From: Ciceribacter sp. T2.26MG-112.2
GTDB lineage: Bacteria > Pseudomonadota > Alphaproteobacteria > Rhizobiales > Rhizobiaceae
DNA: 64,000 nucleotides
Assembly: GCF_900492205.1 (NCBI RefSeq)
Contig: NZ_UEYQ01000012.1
Location: 1-64,000, forward strand
Direction: 5' to 3'
Part shown: piece by piece, positions 17,097 to 27,108 of the stretch
Numbering within the stretch: the stretch's first letter is position 1
Layout: every line of letters begins with the position of its first letter
The notes under the pieces: model-generated
The model's database searches: none
Told to the model about the DNA's origin: nothing
Seen by the model: only the letters and a program-made list of their open reading frames with translations
Made by a program: the position numbers and the translations under genes

Positions 17097-18377
17097 ATGC
17101 TATTGCGCTTTGAGGCGGCGAATATCCATTCGTTCGCCGAGCTTCAGGAACTGTCTCTTGTCGCGAGTAGGCTTAAGGGCGTCGAGGGAGGGCTGCTCCC
17201 CATTCCTGGATCGACGGGTCTCCGTGCCGTTCCGGTGGCGTTGATCTATGGAGCGAACGCCTCGGGCAAGACCAATTTTGTCAAAGCGCTAATGTTCATG
17301 CGGAGCGCAATTCTGTTCTCGCACAGTCAGGGAAACCCTCTGGGCGGCGTACCGCGCAAACCATTTGCTCTCGATGAGGAGAGTGAGGCCAAACCATCGC
17401 ATTTTGAGGCCGAGTTCGTTGTCGGCGGTTGTCGCTACATTTTTGGCTTCACCTGCGATAGTCGAAGTTTCCTGACCGAATGGCTCTACGCTTTCCCGGA
17501 AGGGAAGCGGCGGAAGTTATATGAACGGGAAGGGAAAAATGTGGATTTCGGTCCAACAATGCTCGGTGCGAAGAAGACCCTTGTGGAGTTCATGCGCAGC
17601 AATAGTCTGTTCATTTCTACTGCGACCCAGAACGACCATGAAGAACTTTCGGAGGTCGTAAGTTTTTTTCGAACTATGCAATATAGCGGCGCTGTTTCTG
17701 TCTCGCCAACAACTATTACCAACACCTTTAAAGAGGGGCAAATTGATCCTCGAACTATCACCTTCCTGCAGAGTACCGGGACAGGCATTGTGGGTCTTGA
17801 GCAGCTAGAAAGGGAGGTTTCAGAGCAGGATATGAACTTAAGATCTGAGATTTTTGCTATCGCCCGGAAGCATATTGGAGAAGAGGCGATGATCGATGAC
17901 GAGCCGCAGGGAAAAGAGGTCGAGATTCAGCTTCTACATCAGGGTGCGGCCAAACAGTACGCGCTACCTCTTCGATTCGAAAGCGCTGGAACGAGGCGAC
18001 TTCTTCTCATGATGAGTAAGATTCTCCGGGCTTTGGACAATGGAGACTTAATCATTGTAGATGAACTGGACGCAAGTCTACATACGCTGGTTGCTGAACA
18101 GATATTGGAACTGTTTAATAATCCAGAGTACAATTCGAAGGGTGCGCAACTCATAGCCACAACGCATGACACCAATATTTTGGCGTGCGATTTTCTACGA
18201 AGAGACCAGATATGGCTTTGTGAGAAAGACGACTTTGGCGTCTCACATATCTTCTCACTGGCCGATTTCAAACTGCGGCCAACTGACCGCTTCGAAAAGG
18301 GCTATCTTGAGGGCCGTTTCGGGGCGATACCATTCGCTGGTGATTTGAAAGCGCTCCGTGAGGGCGACGTTCCATGA
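17097..18377 (+). CDS. AAA15-family ATPase, RloA/AbiL-like
   Basis: A 426-residue ABC-type ATPase. It opens with LRFEAANIHSFAELQELSL, as in COG1106/OLD-like ATPases, with Walker A GANASGKT at 52-59. A signature region FESAGTRRLLLM, Walker B LIIVDELDASLH and a switch-histidine motif ATTHDT complete the nucleotide site. GAGGTGAAAA supplies the ribosome site. The next gene overlaps by 4 bp and encodes an RloB protein. AAA15-plus-RloB pairs are catalogued as AbiL/RloAB abortive-infection defence modules; the ATPase is thought to sense infection and control the partner. Base composition is clearly AT-richer than the surroundings, suggesting transfer. Confidence 0.87.
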   Translation: MLLRFEAANIHSFAELQELSLVASRLKGVEGGLLPIPGSTGLRAVPVALIYGANASGKTNFVKALMFMRSAILFSHSQGNPLGGVPRKPFALDEESEAKPSHFEAEFVVGGCRYIFGFTCDSRSFLTEWLYAFPEGKRRKLYEREGKNVDFGPTMLGAKKTLVEFMRSNSLFISTATQNDHEELSEVVSFFRTMQYSGAVSVSPTTITNTFKEGQIDPRTITFLQSTGTGIVGLEQLEREVSEQDMNLRSEIFAIARKHIGEEAMIDDEPQGKEVEIQLLHQGAAKQYALPLRFESAGTRRLLLMMSKILRALDNGDLIIVDELDASLHTLVAEQILELFNNPEYNSKGAQLIATTHDTNILACDFLRRDQIWLCEKDDFGVSHIFSLADFKLRPTDRFEKGYLEGRFGAIPFAGDLKALREGDVP

Positions 18378-19000
18378 GAGGGTCTCGCCGTTTCAGCTCT
18401 CTTCGTAGAAAAGTCGAAAATCGAACTCCCAAACAGAAGATCGTAATTTACTCGGAAGGCGAAAAGACCGAGCGCGATTATTTTGACGCAATGAGACGTT
18501 CGTTTCAAAGCGTTCTCGTGGATATCGAAATCATCGGTGGTGCGGGCGTTCCTCTCACGATTGCCAAAGCGGCCACGCTGAAGGCCCAGTCAGTGCGACG
18601 TCGGAACCGTGGTCAATCTTACGCGAGTCGCGATGAGTTCTGGGCGGTATTTGACCGCGACGAACACCCCAACGTCCAAGAGGCTATCGATCGCTGCCAT
18701 CAGGCAGATGTCGGTGTAGCCTTTTCGGACCCCTGTTTTGAGCTTTGGTTGATCCTCCACTTTCAGGATTATGATCGACCGGATCATCGACATGATGTTC
18801 AGCGATACCTAGAAAGGCTCTGCGGCGACTACGACCATGCGAGACGCAAGACCACGAACTGTGAAAAGCTAATGGCACTCGTTGTCCAAGCGGAAACGCG
18901 CGCTGAAAGGCAGTTGGCTAGACGGAAGGAAGAGGGAGATCCGCCCGCTTCTCCCTATACTACGGTCTATGAGCTCACCCGCCGAATCCGGACGCGCTAG
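18374..19000 (+). CDS. RloB-like protein (Toprim-like effector)
   Basis: A 208-residue protein. KIVIYSEGEKTERDYF places an EGEKTE motif at residues 28-33, and FWAVFDRDEHPN places D94/D96. Together these match an acidic E...DxD site of Toprim type. FSDPCFELWLILHF is the conserved RloB segment. The ATG overlaps the stop of the ATPase gene (ATGA), so translation is coupled. By analogy with other ATPase/Toprim pairs such as PARIS and OLD-Gabija types, it may be a nuclease released or activated during phage infection. That mechanism is inference; family membership is well supported. Confidence 0.85.
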   Translation: MRGSRRFSSLRRKVENRTPKQKIVIYSEGEKTERDYFDAMRRSFQSVLVDIEIIGGAGVPLTIAKAATLKAQSVRRRNRGQSYASRDEFWAVFDRDEHPNVQEAIDRCHQADVGVAFSDPCFELWLILHFQDYDRPDHRHDVQRYLERLCGDYDHARRKTTNCEKLMALVVQAETRAERQLARRKEEGDPPASPYTTVYELTRRIRTR

Positions 19001-19170
19001 TCGTCTAGGAGCAGAAACAAGATCTCTCGCAGCCTCCCTCTGGATCGCAAACAGCGGCAATTTGTCATGGGCAGATAGTGCGCAACGATGGCGACAACGG
19101 ACTAGTCCACTCGCGGCTTAAGATATGCCACCAATGGACTGCACCTATGCCCGTCCTCAGAACACCCTTC
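19001..19170. other. right flank of the island
   Basis: 170 bp without a gene between the rightward rloB and the leftward BrnA-like gene. Composition returns gradually to the GC-rich background. No clear terminator or direct repeat matching the left flank. Confidence 0.4.
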
Positions 19171-19425
19171 TCATCCCTTCTCCGCCAGCCAGTCGCGCAG
19201 TGCCGCGTTGATGCGCGATTGCCAGCCGGGGCCGGTCTGGCGGAAGCGCTCCAGCACATCCGGGTCCAGCCGGATGGTGGTCGACACCTTCGGGCTTTCA
19301 CTCTTGGGCCGCCCGACCCGCACAGCCGCCGCGTCCAGCTTTTCAAGCCACGGCGACCGGCTAAGGTCCGGCGCCTCGTCCGAGTTCGGACCTGTTTTCG
19401 CTTGAGGGTTGTCGTTGTCGCTCAT
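19171..19425 (-). CDS. BrnA-like ribbon-helix-helix antitoxin, no partner toxin seen
   Basis: An 84-residue protein from the ATG at 19425. The C-terminal half (KVSTTIRLDPDVLERFRQTGPGWQSRINAALRDWL) is the BrnA/CopG-like domain that binds DNA and neutralises BrnT toxins; the first 40 residues are polar linker. Normally brnT lies immediately upstream. Here only 62 bp separate it from an aldo/keto reductase gene, and no BrnT-like frame is visible nearby. It may be an orphan repressor, a remnant or a gene acting in trans. Confidence 0.8.
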   Translation of the reverse strand: MSDNDNPQAKTGPNSDEAPDLSRSPWLEKLDAAAVRVGRPKSESPKVSTTIRLDPDVLERFRQTGPGWQSRINAALRDWLAEKG

Positions 19426-19487
19426 AGGCACCGCCTGCTCCCAACACCAGAATGCCAACCTTCCCCCGCTCGATCAAGGCTCCCCCC

Positions 19488-20312
19488 TCAATCCCACTCC
19501 GGCGCCAGATGCCCCGGATTGACGATCCGCCCGTCCGGCCGGGCGAGCGCCGAAATGGCGTCCATTTCCTCGGCGTCGAGCGAGAAGTCGAAGACGGCGA
19601 AATTTTCCGCGAGCCGGCTTTCGGTGGCGGTCTTGGTCAGCGCCGCAACGCTCTGCTGTTGGATCAGCCAGCGGAGCGCAACTTGAGCCGCCGTCTTGCC
19701 GTGGCGCGCGCCGATGTCCTGCAAAAGCTCGTCCTTCGGCACCCGGCCGTCGGCCATGGCGTAATAGGCCGTCACCGACATGCCGTAGGAGCGGGCGGCC
19801 GAGAGTACGGCCGTCTGGTCGAGATAGGGGTGGTATTCGATCTGGTTGGTGACGATCGGCGCCTTCGACAGGCGGACGGCCTCGCCCATCAGCGCGCAAT
19901 TATAGTTGGACACGCCGATATGGCGCACCTTGCCGGCGTCGACCAGCGCGTTGAGGCCCTCGATCTGCTCGTCCAGCGGCACCGGGCTTTTCGGCCAGTG
20001 CAGGAGAAGCAGGTCGACATGGTCGGTCTGAAGCTTCTTCAGGCTCTCGTCGACCGAGGGTCCCATGTCGCGCCTCGAAAACTTGTCGACCCACACCTTG
20101 GTGGTGAGAAAGATGTCGCTCCGCGCGAGCCCTGAGCGGGCGATCGCCTCGCCGACTTCGGCCTCGTTGCCGTAGATCTGGGCGGTGTCGATATGGCGAA
20201 AGCCGGTCTTCAGGGCGAGCGGCAGGATCTTCAAAACGTCTTCGCCCGGCATGCGGAAGGTGCCGAAGCCGAGGGCGGGAATATGCGCGCCGTTGGCGGT
20301 GACATATTTCAT
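19488..20312 (-). CDS. aldo/keto reductase
   Basis: A 274-residue (beta/alpha)8 NADPH oxidoreductase. The catalytic tetrad is D42, Y47, K72 and H105, within GFRHIDTAQIYGNE, TTKVW and LLLLHWP. HIGVSNYN and NQIEYHPYL are further family marks. It resembles 2,5-diketo-D-gluconate reductase and related AKR5-type enzymes, which reduce aldehydes and ketoacids. There is no operon partner giving the substrate. Confidence 0.93.
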   Translation of the reverse strand: MKYVTANGAHIPALGFGTFRMPGEDVLKILPLALKTGFRHIDTAQIYGNEAEVGEAIARSGLARSDIFLTTKVWVDKFSRRDMGPSVDESLKKLQTDHVDLLLLHWPKSPVPLDEQIEGLNALVDAGKVRHIGVSNYNCALMGEAVRLSKAPIVTNQIEYHPYLDQTAVLSAARSYGMSVTAYYAMADGRVPKDELLQDIGARHGKTAAQVALRWLIQQQSVAALTKTATESRLAENFAVFDFSLDAEEMDAISALARPDGRIVNPGHLAPEWD

Positions 20313-20473
20313 GGGAAAACTCCTCTTTCGCGCGGGGGGAGGGCGCGTCGCGCCGCAGGACCTGTGATCGCAGTCCTCCCTAACATGAGGCTTTTGCTTC
20401 GCGCTTCAAGCGAGAACTCGGCCTTTGCGGCCAGGGCAGTGCGCGCCGGGATAGGGGCAGGCCGCCCCACGCC

Positions 20474-20719
20474 TTACTCGCGGATCGCGATCCCCGCCTC
20501 GATTGCCGCGGCGATGAAAGCCTTGCGCGCATCCTCGTCCTTCTTCTTGCCGGCGACCACGTCCATGCAGACGAGCAGCGCCTTGTCGAGCGCCGGTCCT
20601 TCCTCGCTCGGCCAGTCCTCGATCATCGCCCAGGAGGCGGCTTCGGTGCTGTCGATCGTCACGTCCTCGCCCTCTTCGCCGAGCGCGAGGGTGACGGGCT
20701 TTGTCCAAAGGGTGCTCAT
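20474..20719 (-). CDS. DUF982 family protein
   Basis: An 81-residue protein of the small rhizobial DUF982 family: W-x-KPVTLALGE opening, SWAMIEDWPSEEGPALDKAL centre, ARKAFIAAAIEAGIAI end. Members are numerous in Rhizobiales and of unknown function. No operon partner is evident. Confidence 0.85.
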   Translation of the reverse strand: MSTLWTKPVTLALGEEGEDVTIDSTEAASWAMIEDWPSEEGPALDKALLVCMDVVAGKKKDEDARKAFIAAAIEAGIAIRE

Positions 20720-20787
20720 CGGCTAAGGCTTTCAGTCGGTTGGCGTCGGCATGTGCCGTCAAGGTTCGGGATTGCCTTCTAGCGAAG

Positions 20788-21558
20788 TTACGCCTTCACC
20801 GCCACGACAAACAGACGGGGAAACCGAAGCAGCAACCGCCCGTCCGCCATCGGCGGATAGGCTTCTCTGATGCGGGCCGTGTAGTCGGCGAGGAAGGCCG
20901 GTGCATGGTCTTCTCCCGCGGCATCGAGATAGGGGCGAAGGCCGGTGCCCTTCACCCATTCGACGATCGCCTCGGCATTTTCCATCGGATGATAGTAGAC
21001 CGTGTGCCAGACATCGACGCGCGCGGCCTTCGGCGACAACCGTTCGAGATAGGCGGCGGGCGAGGGGAGGCGGGCGCGCCGCAGCCTGCCACCGGCAAAG
21101 GCGGAGCCCCAAGGTCCGGCGGCTCCAGTCTCCTCCATCAGGAGATGCGTCGGCTCATCGAGATTGTCGGGCATCTGCACGGCCAGAACCCCGCCCGGCG
21201 CCAGATGGTCGATCAGGCCCTCCATCAGGGTCAGATGATCCGGCAGCCATTGCAGCACCGCATTGGCATAGAGCAGGTCGGCCGGCGCCTCGGGTTTCCA
21301 GGTGGAAAGGTCGGCCTTGACGAAAGGCGTGTCCGGCAGCCTTGCCCGCGCCTTGTCCAGCATGTCCGCATCGCTGTCGAGGCCGGTCACAGCGCCACGC
21401 CCGAAGCGCTCGATCAGCAGTTCGGTCGAATTGCCCGGCCCGCAGCCGAGATCGTAGACGCGCTCTGCGCTCTGAAGCGGCACCTGCGCCAGAAGATCGC
21501 GCGCCGGCCGCGTCCGCTCTTCCTCGAATTTCAGATACTGCGTCGCCGACCAGGCCAT
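20788..21558 (-). CDS. tam: trans-aconitate 2-methyltransferase
   Basis: A 256-residue class I SAM-dependent methyltransferase. The start [23 protein letters not shown] is diagnostic of Tam, and [15 protein letters not shown] is the SAM-binding motif. [11 protein letters not shown] and [13 protein letters not shown] also match Tam. It methylates trans-aconitate, a spontaneous by-product that inhibits the TCA cycle. It follows the HAD gene by 13 bp on the same strand, so they are likely one operon. Confidence 0.92.
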   Translation of the reverse strand: MAWSATQYLKFEEERTRPARDLLAQVPLQSAERVYDLGCGPGNSTELLIERFGRGAVTGLDSDADMLDKARARLPDTPFVKADLSTWKPEAPADLLYANAVLQWLPDHLTLMEGLIDHLAPGGVLAVQMPDNLDEPTHLLMEETGAAGPWGSAFAGGRLRRARLPSPAAYLERLSPKAARVDVWHTVYYHPMENAEAIVEWVKGTGLRPYLDAAGEDHAPAFLADYTARIREAYPPMADGRLLLRFPRLFVVAVKA

Positions 21559-21571
21559 GGCGTCAAGTCCC

Positions 21572-22222
21572 TCACAGGCTGGCGAGGTTGGGCAGGATGA
21601 GGTCCGGCCCGTGATCGCCATATTCGTCCGGCAGGTCGAGCCGGTTGATCCACACGGTACGGAAGCCAAATTTCTGCGCGCCCGCCACGTCCCAGCGGTT
21701 GGACGACTGGAAGGAGACGGCATCCGGATAGAGCCGGTAGGCGGTCGTCACCATGTCGTAGACCTGCGGCGCGGTCTTGTAGGCGCGGAGGGTATCGACG
21801 GAGAACACGTCGTCGAGGATGCCGTCGAGCGCCGCATTCTTCACCGCGGCTTGAAGCATGGCCGGCGAGCCGTTGGAGAGGATGGCCAGTTTCGCGCCGC
21901 GGCTCTTCAAGTCCTTCAGCACGGCCGGCACTTCCGGATAGCAGTCGAGCGTCCAGTAGGCCGACAAGAGGTCGGCGCGCAGCGCGCGGTCGACGCTCGG
22001 AAACCGGGCGAGCGTATAGTCGAGCGCTTCCTCGGTCAGTTGCCAGAAATCGCGATAGCTGCCCATCAGCGTGCGCACCCAGGAATATTCCAGCTGCTTG
22101 GCCCGCCACATCTCGGAAAAGCGCTGATGCTCCGGTCCGGCCCGCTCTGCATGGCGGCGCACCGCCGCATGCACGTCGAACAGCGTGCCATAGGCATCAA
22201 AGACGTAAGCTGCGGTGGACAT
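21572..22222 (-). CDS. haloacid dehalogenase type II
   Basis: A 216-residue HAD-superfamily enzyme. The chosen ATG is preceded by GGGAGGAGCC. The nucleophile aspartate is in [10 protein letters not shown] (D9). ILSNGSP is motif II, and KTAPQVYD plus [10 protein letters not shown] are the type II L-2-haloacid dehalogenase hallmarks. It hydrolyses 2-haloalkanoic acids through an aspartyl ester; natural substrates may differ. It leads the two-gene unit with tam. Confidence 0.9.
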   Translation of the reverse strand: MSTAAYVFDAYGTLFDVHAAVRRHAERAGPEHQRFSEMWRAKQLEYSWVRTLMGSYRDFWQLTEEALDYTLARFPSVDRALRADLLSAYWTLDCYPEVPAVLKDLKSRGAKLAILSNGSPAMLQAAVKNAALDGILDDVFSVDTLRAYKTAPQVYDMVTTAYRLYPDAVSFQSSNRWDVAGAQKFGFRTVWINRLDLPDEYGDHGPDLILPNLASL

Positions 22223-22298
22223 GGCTCCTCCCTTAGTCGCATTCATCGCAGTGATAGGACGCGCGGCGCGGCGCGGCAAGGGCGCCATTCGGCTCGGT

Positions 22299-23528
22299 TC
22301 AGCGCGCAGCTACCTCTTCGGCCCGCGATCCCGCCACATCATGGTCGATCTCGGTCAGGGCCCGGTCGAGATGCCCTTCAAACACCAGCATCGCCTCTTC
22401 CGGTACGATGGTGATGTCCGGCGCGCCGTAGATGCGCACATGCAGCGATTGCGCAAGGCCCTCGTCGAGGCCGCGGCGCAGGAGGTCGATATAGCGCGTG
22501 CCATGGCCGGTGATGACGATCGGCATGTTGTCGTGCAGGCTCAAGACCCGCGACAGTCCCTGGCCGAGCGCCAGGCCCGCCTGGCGGAAGGCATATTCCG
22601 ACATGCGGTGTCCCTGGCGGGCGCGGGCGGCGATCTTGTCCATTTCGGCCAGCGGCACGAACTTGGCCGGGATCGTGTCCGGCGGCACTTCGAAGGCGGT
22701 CCGAAGGATGCCGTAAAAGCCGGCCGAGGCCTCGACGCAGCCGATAGAGCCGCAGCGGCAGAGCTTGCCGTCGGAGGCGTTCAGCATATGGCCGAAGTTC
22801 GGCGCGCTGACCTCCAGTTCGCCGGAATGCCCGCGCCTGGCGATCCCAAGCCCGATCGAATGGCCGAGCGACAGGGTGGCGAGCGCCTGGAACGGTCTGC
22901 CGGGCTCCTTGTCGGCGCGAAGCCCCAGCGCATGGGCGACCAGCAGCGTCTCGTTGTTGAGACGGATGCGGGTCTGCGGCGATAAGGCAAGCGCGGTGGA
23001 AAAGTCGATCTCCGCCCGTCCGAACACCGGCGACCAGAGGAGCCGCGAGCCGCCGGCATCGACCATGCCCTTGGAGCTGATCGACACCGCGGCGATCCTT
23101 TCGGGCAAGAGCCGCGAGCGGCCGGCCATGCGCGACAGCGCCTCCCGGAACCCGGCAATGAAGGCGGCGGGGGAGGGGGTGCCATGGTCGCGCGGCTCGT
23201 CGAACCGGTCGGTCAGCGTTCCGGTATAGTCGGCCAGCGAATACTGGACGCTGTCCGACGAGATGCGCGCGGCGATCAGATAGCTGAAATCGCGCTTGCG
23301 GCCGAAGAGTACACGCGGCCGGCCGCGCCCGCCGGTCGCCGGCTGCTCGTGGCGCTCCAGCGCGCCGAGGCGCTCGAGATCGGCGGTGATCGCCGAGACG
23401 GTGGCCGAGGCAAGGCCGGTTGCGGCGGCAATGTCGGTATGGGCAAGAGAACCCTGCCGGCGAAGTGCGGCAAGCACCAGCGCGCTGTTTTGCTGACGCA
23501 CCATTTCGGTGCTCGATTTCGTCAGCAT
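22299..23528 (-). CDS. xylR: ROK family regulator of xylose genes (XylR type)
   Basis: A 409-residue protein. An N-terminal winged helix (NSALVLAALRRQGSLAHTDIAAATGLASATVSAITADLERLG) is followed by a ROK sugar-kinase-like domain. The zinc motif is CRCGSIGCVE. It diverges from xylF. A near-ideal palindrome at 23647-23667 overlaps the predicted xylF -10 element, so it likely represses xylFHG in the absence of xylose. The name follows context and family; xylose itself as inducer is inferred. Confidence 0.85.
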   Translation of the reverse strand: MLTKSSTEMVRQQNSALVLAALRRQGSLAHTDIAAATGLASATVSAITADLERLGALERHEQPATGGRGRPRVLFGRKRDFSYLIAARISSDSVQYSLADYTGTLTDRFDEPRDHGTPSPAAFIAGFREALSRMAGRSRLLPERIAAVSISSKGMVDAGGSRLLWSPVFGRAEIDFSTALALSPQTRIRLNNETLLVAHALGLRADKEPGRPFQALATLSLGHSIGLGIARRGHSGELEVSAPNFGHMLNASDGKLCRCGSIGCVEASAGFYGILRTAFEVPPDTIPAKFVPLAEMDKIAARARQGHRMSEYAFRQAGLALGQGLSRVLSLHDNMPIVITGHGTRYIDLLRRGLDEGLAQSLHVRIYGAPDITIVPEEAMLVFEGHLDRALTEIDHDVAGSRAEEVAAR

Positions 23529-23617
23529 GGCAGGCGTCCGATCATAATGGTCCTTTGCGATATGACCTTGAGCAAGATCATCAGGCCGCGCCGTTTTGCA
23601 AGCCCTCCGGGGCCTTG

Positions 23618-23667
23618 TTGACAGCCTCGAAATCTTCTGACATTTATTTTCTCGACTGTCGAGAAAA
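23618..23667 (+). promoter_or_regulatory. xylF promoter with ROK/XylR operator
   Basis: TTGACA (23618-23623) and ATTTAT (23642-23647) are 18 bp apart. Immediately following is a perfect inverted repeat, TTTTCTCGA (23647-23655), spacer CTG, TCGAGAAAA (23659-23667). ROK repressors of sugar operons bind AT-tipped palindromes with TTTTC...GAAAA arms. Placement on and after the -10 suits repression of xylFHG. Confidence 0.75.
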
Positions 23668-23772
23668 ACCAACGGCCACTTGGCCAGGGCAAGGCAGTAT
23701 TCTTCGACGGGCCGCTTTAGGGGGTGAACGGGAGGTTCGCCGGCGTGCCGCGTCTTTCAAAGGGAGGCTTTT

Positions 23773-24813
23773 ATGAAATCCGTCTTGAAGCTGATGGCGT
23801 GCGCCGCCGTCATCACCAGCCTGCACACCGTCGCCAACGCCAAGGACCTCGTGGTCGGCGTCTCCTGGTCGAACTTCCAGGAAGAGCGCTGGAAGACCGA
23901 CGAAGCCGCCATCAAGAAGGCCCTTGAGGCCTCCGGCGACAAGTACATCTCCGCCGACGCCCAGTCGTCTGCCGCCAAGCAGCTGACCGACGTCGAGAGC
24001 CTGATCGCCCAGGGCGCCAATGCGCTGATCGTGCTTGCCCAGGATTCGGACGCCATCGGCCCGGCGATCGAAAAGGCCGCCGCCGAGGGCATTCCGGTCG
24101 TCGGCTATGACCGCCTGATCGAAAACCCGGCCGCCTTCTACATCACCTTCGACAACAAGGAAGTCGGCCGCATGCAGGCCCGCGAAGTGTTCAAGGCCAA
24201 GCCGGAAGGCAATTACGTCTTCATCAAGGGCTCGTCCTCCGACCCGAACGCCGACTTCCTGTTCGCCGGCCAGATGGAAGTGCTGAAAGAAGCCGTCGAC
24301 GCCGGCAAGATCAAGAATGTCGGCGAAGCCTATACCGACGGCTGGAAGCCGGAAAACGCCCAGAAGAACATGGAGCAGTTCCTGACCGCCAACGACAACA
24401 AAGTCGACGCGGTCGTCGCCTCCAATGACGGCACCGCCGGTGGCGCGATCGCCGCCCTTTCGGCCCAGGGGCTTGCCGGCTCGGTTCCGGTCTCCGGCCA
24501 GGATGCCGATTTCGCCGCCTTGAACCGCGTCGCGCTCGGCACCCAGACGGTATCGGTGTGGAAGGACAGCCGTGAACTCGGCAAGCGCGCCGCCGAAATC
24601 GCCGTCGAGCTTGCCGGCGGCAAGAAGATGACCGAGATCGAAGGCGTGACCGCGTTCTCCGGTGGTCCGAAGGGCGTCGAAATGCAGTCGGTCTTCCTCG
24701 CCCCGCTGCCGATCACCAAGGACAACCTGAACGTCGTCATCGACGCCGGCTGGATCACCAAGGAAGCCGCCTGCCAGGGCGTCACTGCCGGTTCCGTCGC
24801 GGCCTGCAATTGA
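23773..24813 (+). CDS. xylF: D-xylose ABC transporter, substrate-binding protein
   Basis: A 346-residue periplasmic protein with signal peptide [23 protein letters not shown]. It has the XylF pattern: [21 protein letters not shown], then [30 protein letters not shown] and [22 protein letters not shown] precedes the start. It delivers xylose to XylH/XylG, which follow. A stable stem-loop after the gene probably protects its mRNA so that the binding protein is made in excess. Confidence 0.95.
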   Translation: MKSVLKLMACAAVITSLHTVANAKDLVVGVSWSNFQEERWKTDEAAIKKALEASGDKYISADAQSSAAKQLTDVESLIAQGANALIVLAQDSDAIGPAIEKAAAEGIPVVGYDRLIENPAAFYITFDNKEVGRMQAREVFKAKPEGNYVFIKGSSSDPNADFLFAGQMEVLKEAVDAGKIKNVGEAYTDGWKPENAQKNMEQFLTANDNKVDAVVASNDGTAGGAIAALSAQGLAGSVPVSGQDADFAALNRVALGTQTVSVWKDSRELGKRAAEIAVELAGGKKMTEIEGVTAFSGGPKGVEMQSVFLAPLPITKDNLNVVIDAGWITKEAACQGVTAGSVAACN

Positions 24814-24849
24814 CACGGGCCTGACCTGACGGCCTCATGAACCTTGAAG

Positions 24850-24876
24850 CGTCGCGACCTCCGCAAGGTCGCGACG
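24850..24876 (+). other. intra-operon stem-loop between xylF and xylH
   Basis: CGTCGCGACCT (24850-24860) and AGGTCGCGACG (24866-24876) are exact reverse complements with a 5-nt loop, giving an 11-bp stem. There is no T-run, so it is likelier an mRNA-stabilising or processing hairpin than a terminator, as seen after binding-protein genes of many ABC operons. Confidence 0.8.
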
Positions 24877-24974
24877 TCTCATAGGGTCGTAGGGGAGGCC
24901 GGGCCGCCATTGCCGCACGCGCTGCGGCGGGCGCGCCATCGCAAGGGATTACCAAAGTGGGAGAACGGCACGGC

Positions 24975-26285
24975 ATGGCCGATATCACGAATACCACGCA
25001 GGCCGCGCGCGCCGGGGCGGGCGAAAACCCGGTGAAGCGCTTTTTCCGCGCCACCGAGATCGACACCCGCCTGCTCGGCATGATCGGCGCCATGCTGATC
25101 ATCTGGATCGGCTTCAACATCATTTCCGGCGGTCTGTTCCTGACCCCGCGCAACCTGTGGAACCTGTCGGTGCAGACCGCCTCCGTCGCCGTCATGGCGA
25201 CCGGCATGGTGCTGGTCATCGTCACCCGCAACATCGACCTTTCGGTCGGTTCGGTGCTCGGCTTCGTCGGCATGTTCATGGGCGTGCTGCAGGCCGAACT
25301 CCTGCCGCAGGTGCTCGGTTTCGACCATCCGCTGACCTGGGTCATCGCGCTTGGCTGTGGCCTCCTTCTCGGCGCGGCGATCGGCGCGCTGCACGGCGTC
25401 ATCATCGCCTTCCTCAACGTGCCGTCCTTCATCGTCACGCTTGGTGGGCTTTTGGTGTGGCGCGGCGCCACCTGGTTCGTCACCTCCGGCCGCACGGTCG
25501 CCCCGATGGACGCGACCTTCCGCCTGATGGGCGGCGGCACGGCCGGCTCGATCGGCGCCACCGCCAGCTGGATCGTCGGCGTCATCGCCTGCCTGGCGAT
25601 CGTCGCGACGCTGGTCAATTCGCGCAAGCAGCGCCGCCGTTTCGGCTTTCCGCTGCGCCCGCTCTGGGCCGAATATTTCCTCACCGGCGTCAGCTGCTTC
25701 CTGGTCCTGGCAACCGTCTATGTCTTCAACAACTACCCCTGGCCGGTGGCGATCGCCCGCAGGTTCGCCGATGAAAACGGCATCGCCTGGCCGGACGGCG
25801 GCCTGTTCATCTCGCACGGCATCGCCATTCCGGTGCTGATCGCGATTGCCGTCGGCATCGTCATGACCTTCATCTCGACCCGCCTGCGCTTTGGCCGCTA
25901 TGTCTTTGCCATCGGCGGCAATCCGGAAGCCGCAGAACTTGCCGGCATCAAGACCCGCTGGGTCACCGTCAAGATCTTCGCGCTGATGGGCATGCTGTGT
26001 GCCATCGCCGCGGCGATCTCCACCGCCCGCCTCAATGCCGCGACCAATGCGCAAGGGGAACTCGACGAACTCTACACCATCGCCGCGGCCGTCATCGGCG
26101 GCACCTCGCTCTCGGGCGGCATGGGCACGGTCGCCGGTGCCATGCTCGGCGCGCTCGTCATGCAGTCGCTGCAGTCGGGCATGGTTCTGGTCGGCATCGA
26201 CACGCCCTTCCAGCGCATCGTCGTCGGCGTCGTTCTCGTCGTCGCCGTCTGGCTCGACACGATCTACCGCGCGCGGGCGAGATAA
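24975..26285 (+). CDS. xylH: D-xylose ABC transporter, permease
   Basis: A 436-residue membrane protein with around ten hydrophobic segments after a polar N-terminus. Family marks include RNLWNLSVQTASVAVMATGMVLVIVTRNIDLSVGSVLGF and GGNPEAAELAGIKTRW. Length suits XylH, which is longer than ribose-type permeases. It forms the channel for XylF-delivered xylose, energised by the XylG encoded 12 bp downstream. Confidence 0.94.
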   Translation: MADITNTTQAARAGAGENPVKRFFRATEIDTRLLGMIGAMLIIWIGFNIISGGLFLTPRNLWNLSVQTASVAVMATGMVLVIVTRNIDLSVGSVLGFVGMFMGVLQAELLPQVLGFDHPLTWVIALGCGLLLGAAIGALHGVIIAFLNVPSFIVTLGGLLVWRGATWFVTSGRTVAPMDATFRLMGGGTAGSIGATASWIVGVIACLAIVATLVNSRKQRRRFGFPLRPLWAEYFLTGVSCFLVLATVYVFNNYPWPVAIARRFADENGIAWPDGGLFISHGIAIPVLIAIAVGIVMTFISTRLRFGRYVFAIGGNPEAAELAGIKTRWVTVKIFALMGMLCAIAAAISTARLNAATNAQGELDELYTIAAAVIGGTSLSGGMGTVAGAMLGALVMQSLQSGMVLVGIDTPFQRIVVGVVLVVAVWLDTIYRARAR

Positions 26286-26297
26286 GAGGATTTCATC

Positions 26298-27083
<786 letters not shown>

Positions 27084-27108
27084 GGGGCGGCCTACGGCGG
27101 CGGCTGCA

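Noticed and set aside
24850-24876. Terminator ending xylF transcription
   Set aside because: Strong stem but no T-run; the following genes belong to the same transporter.
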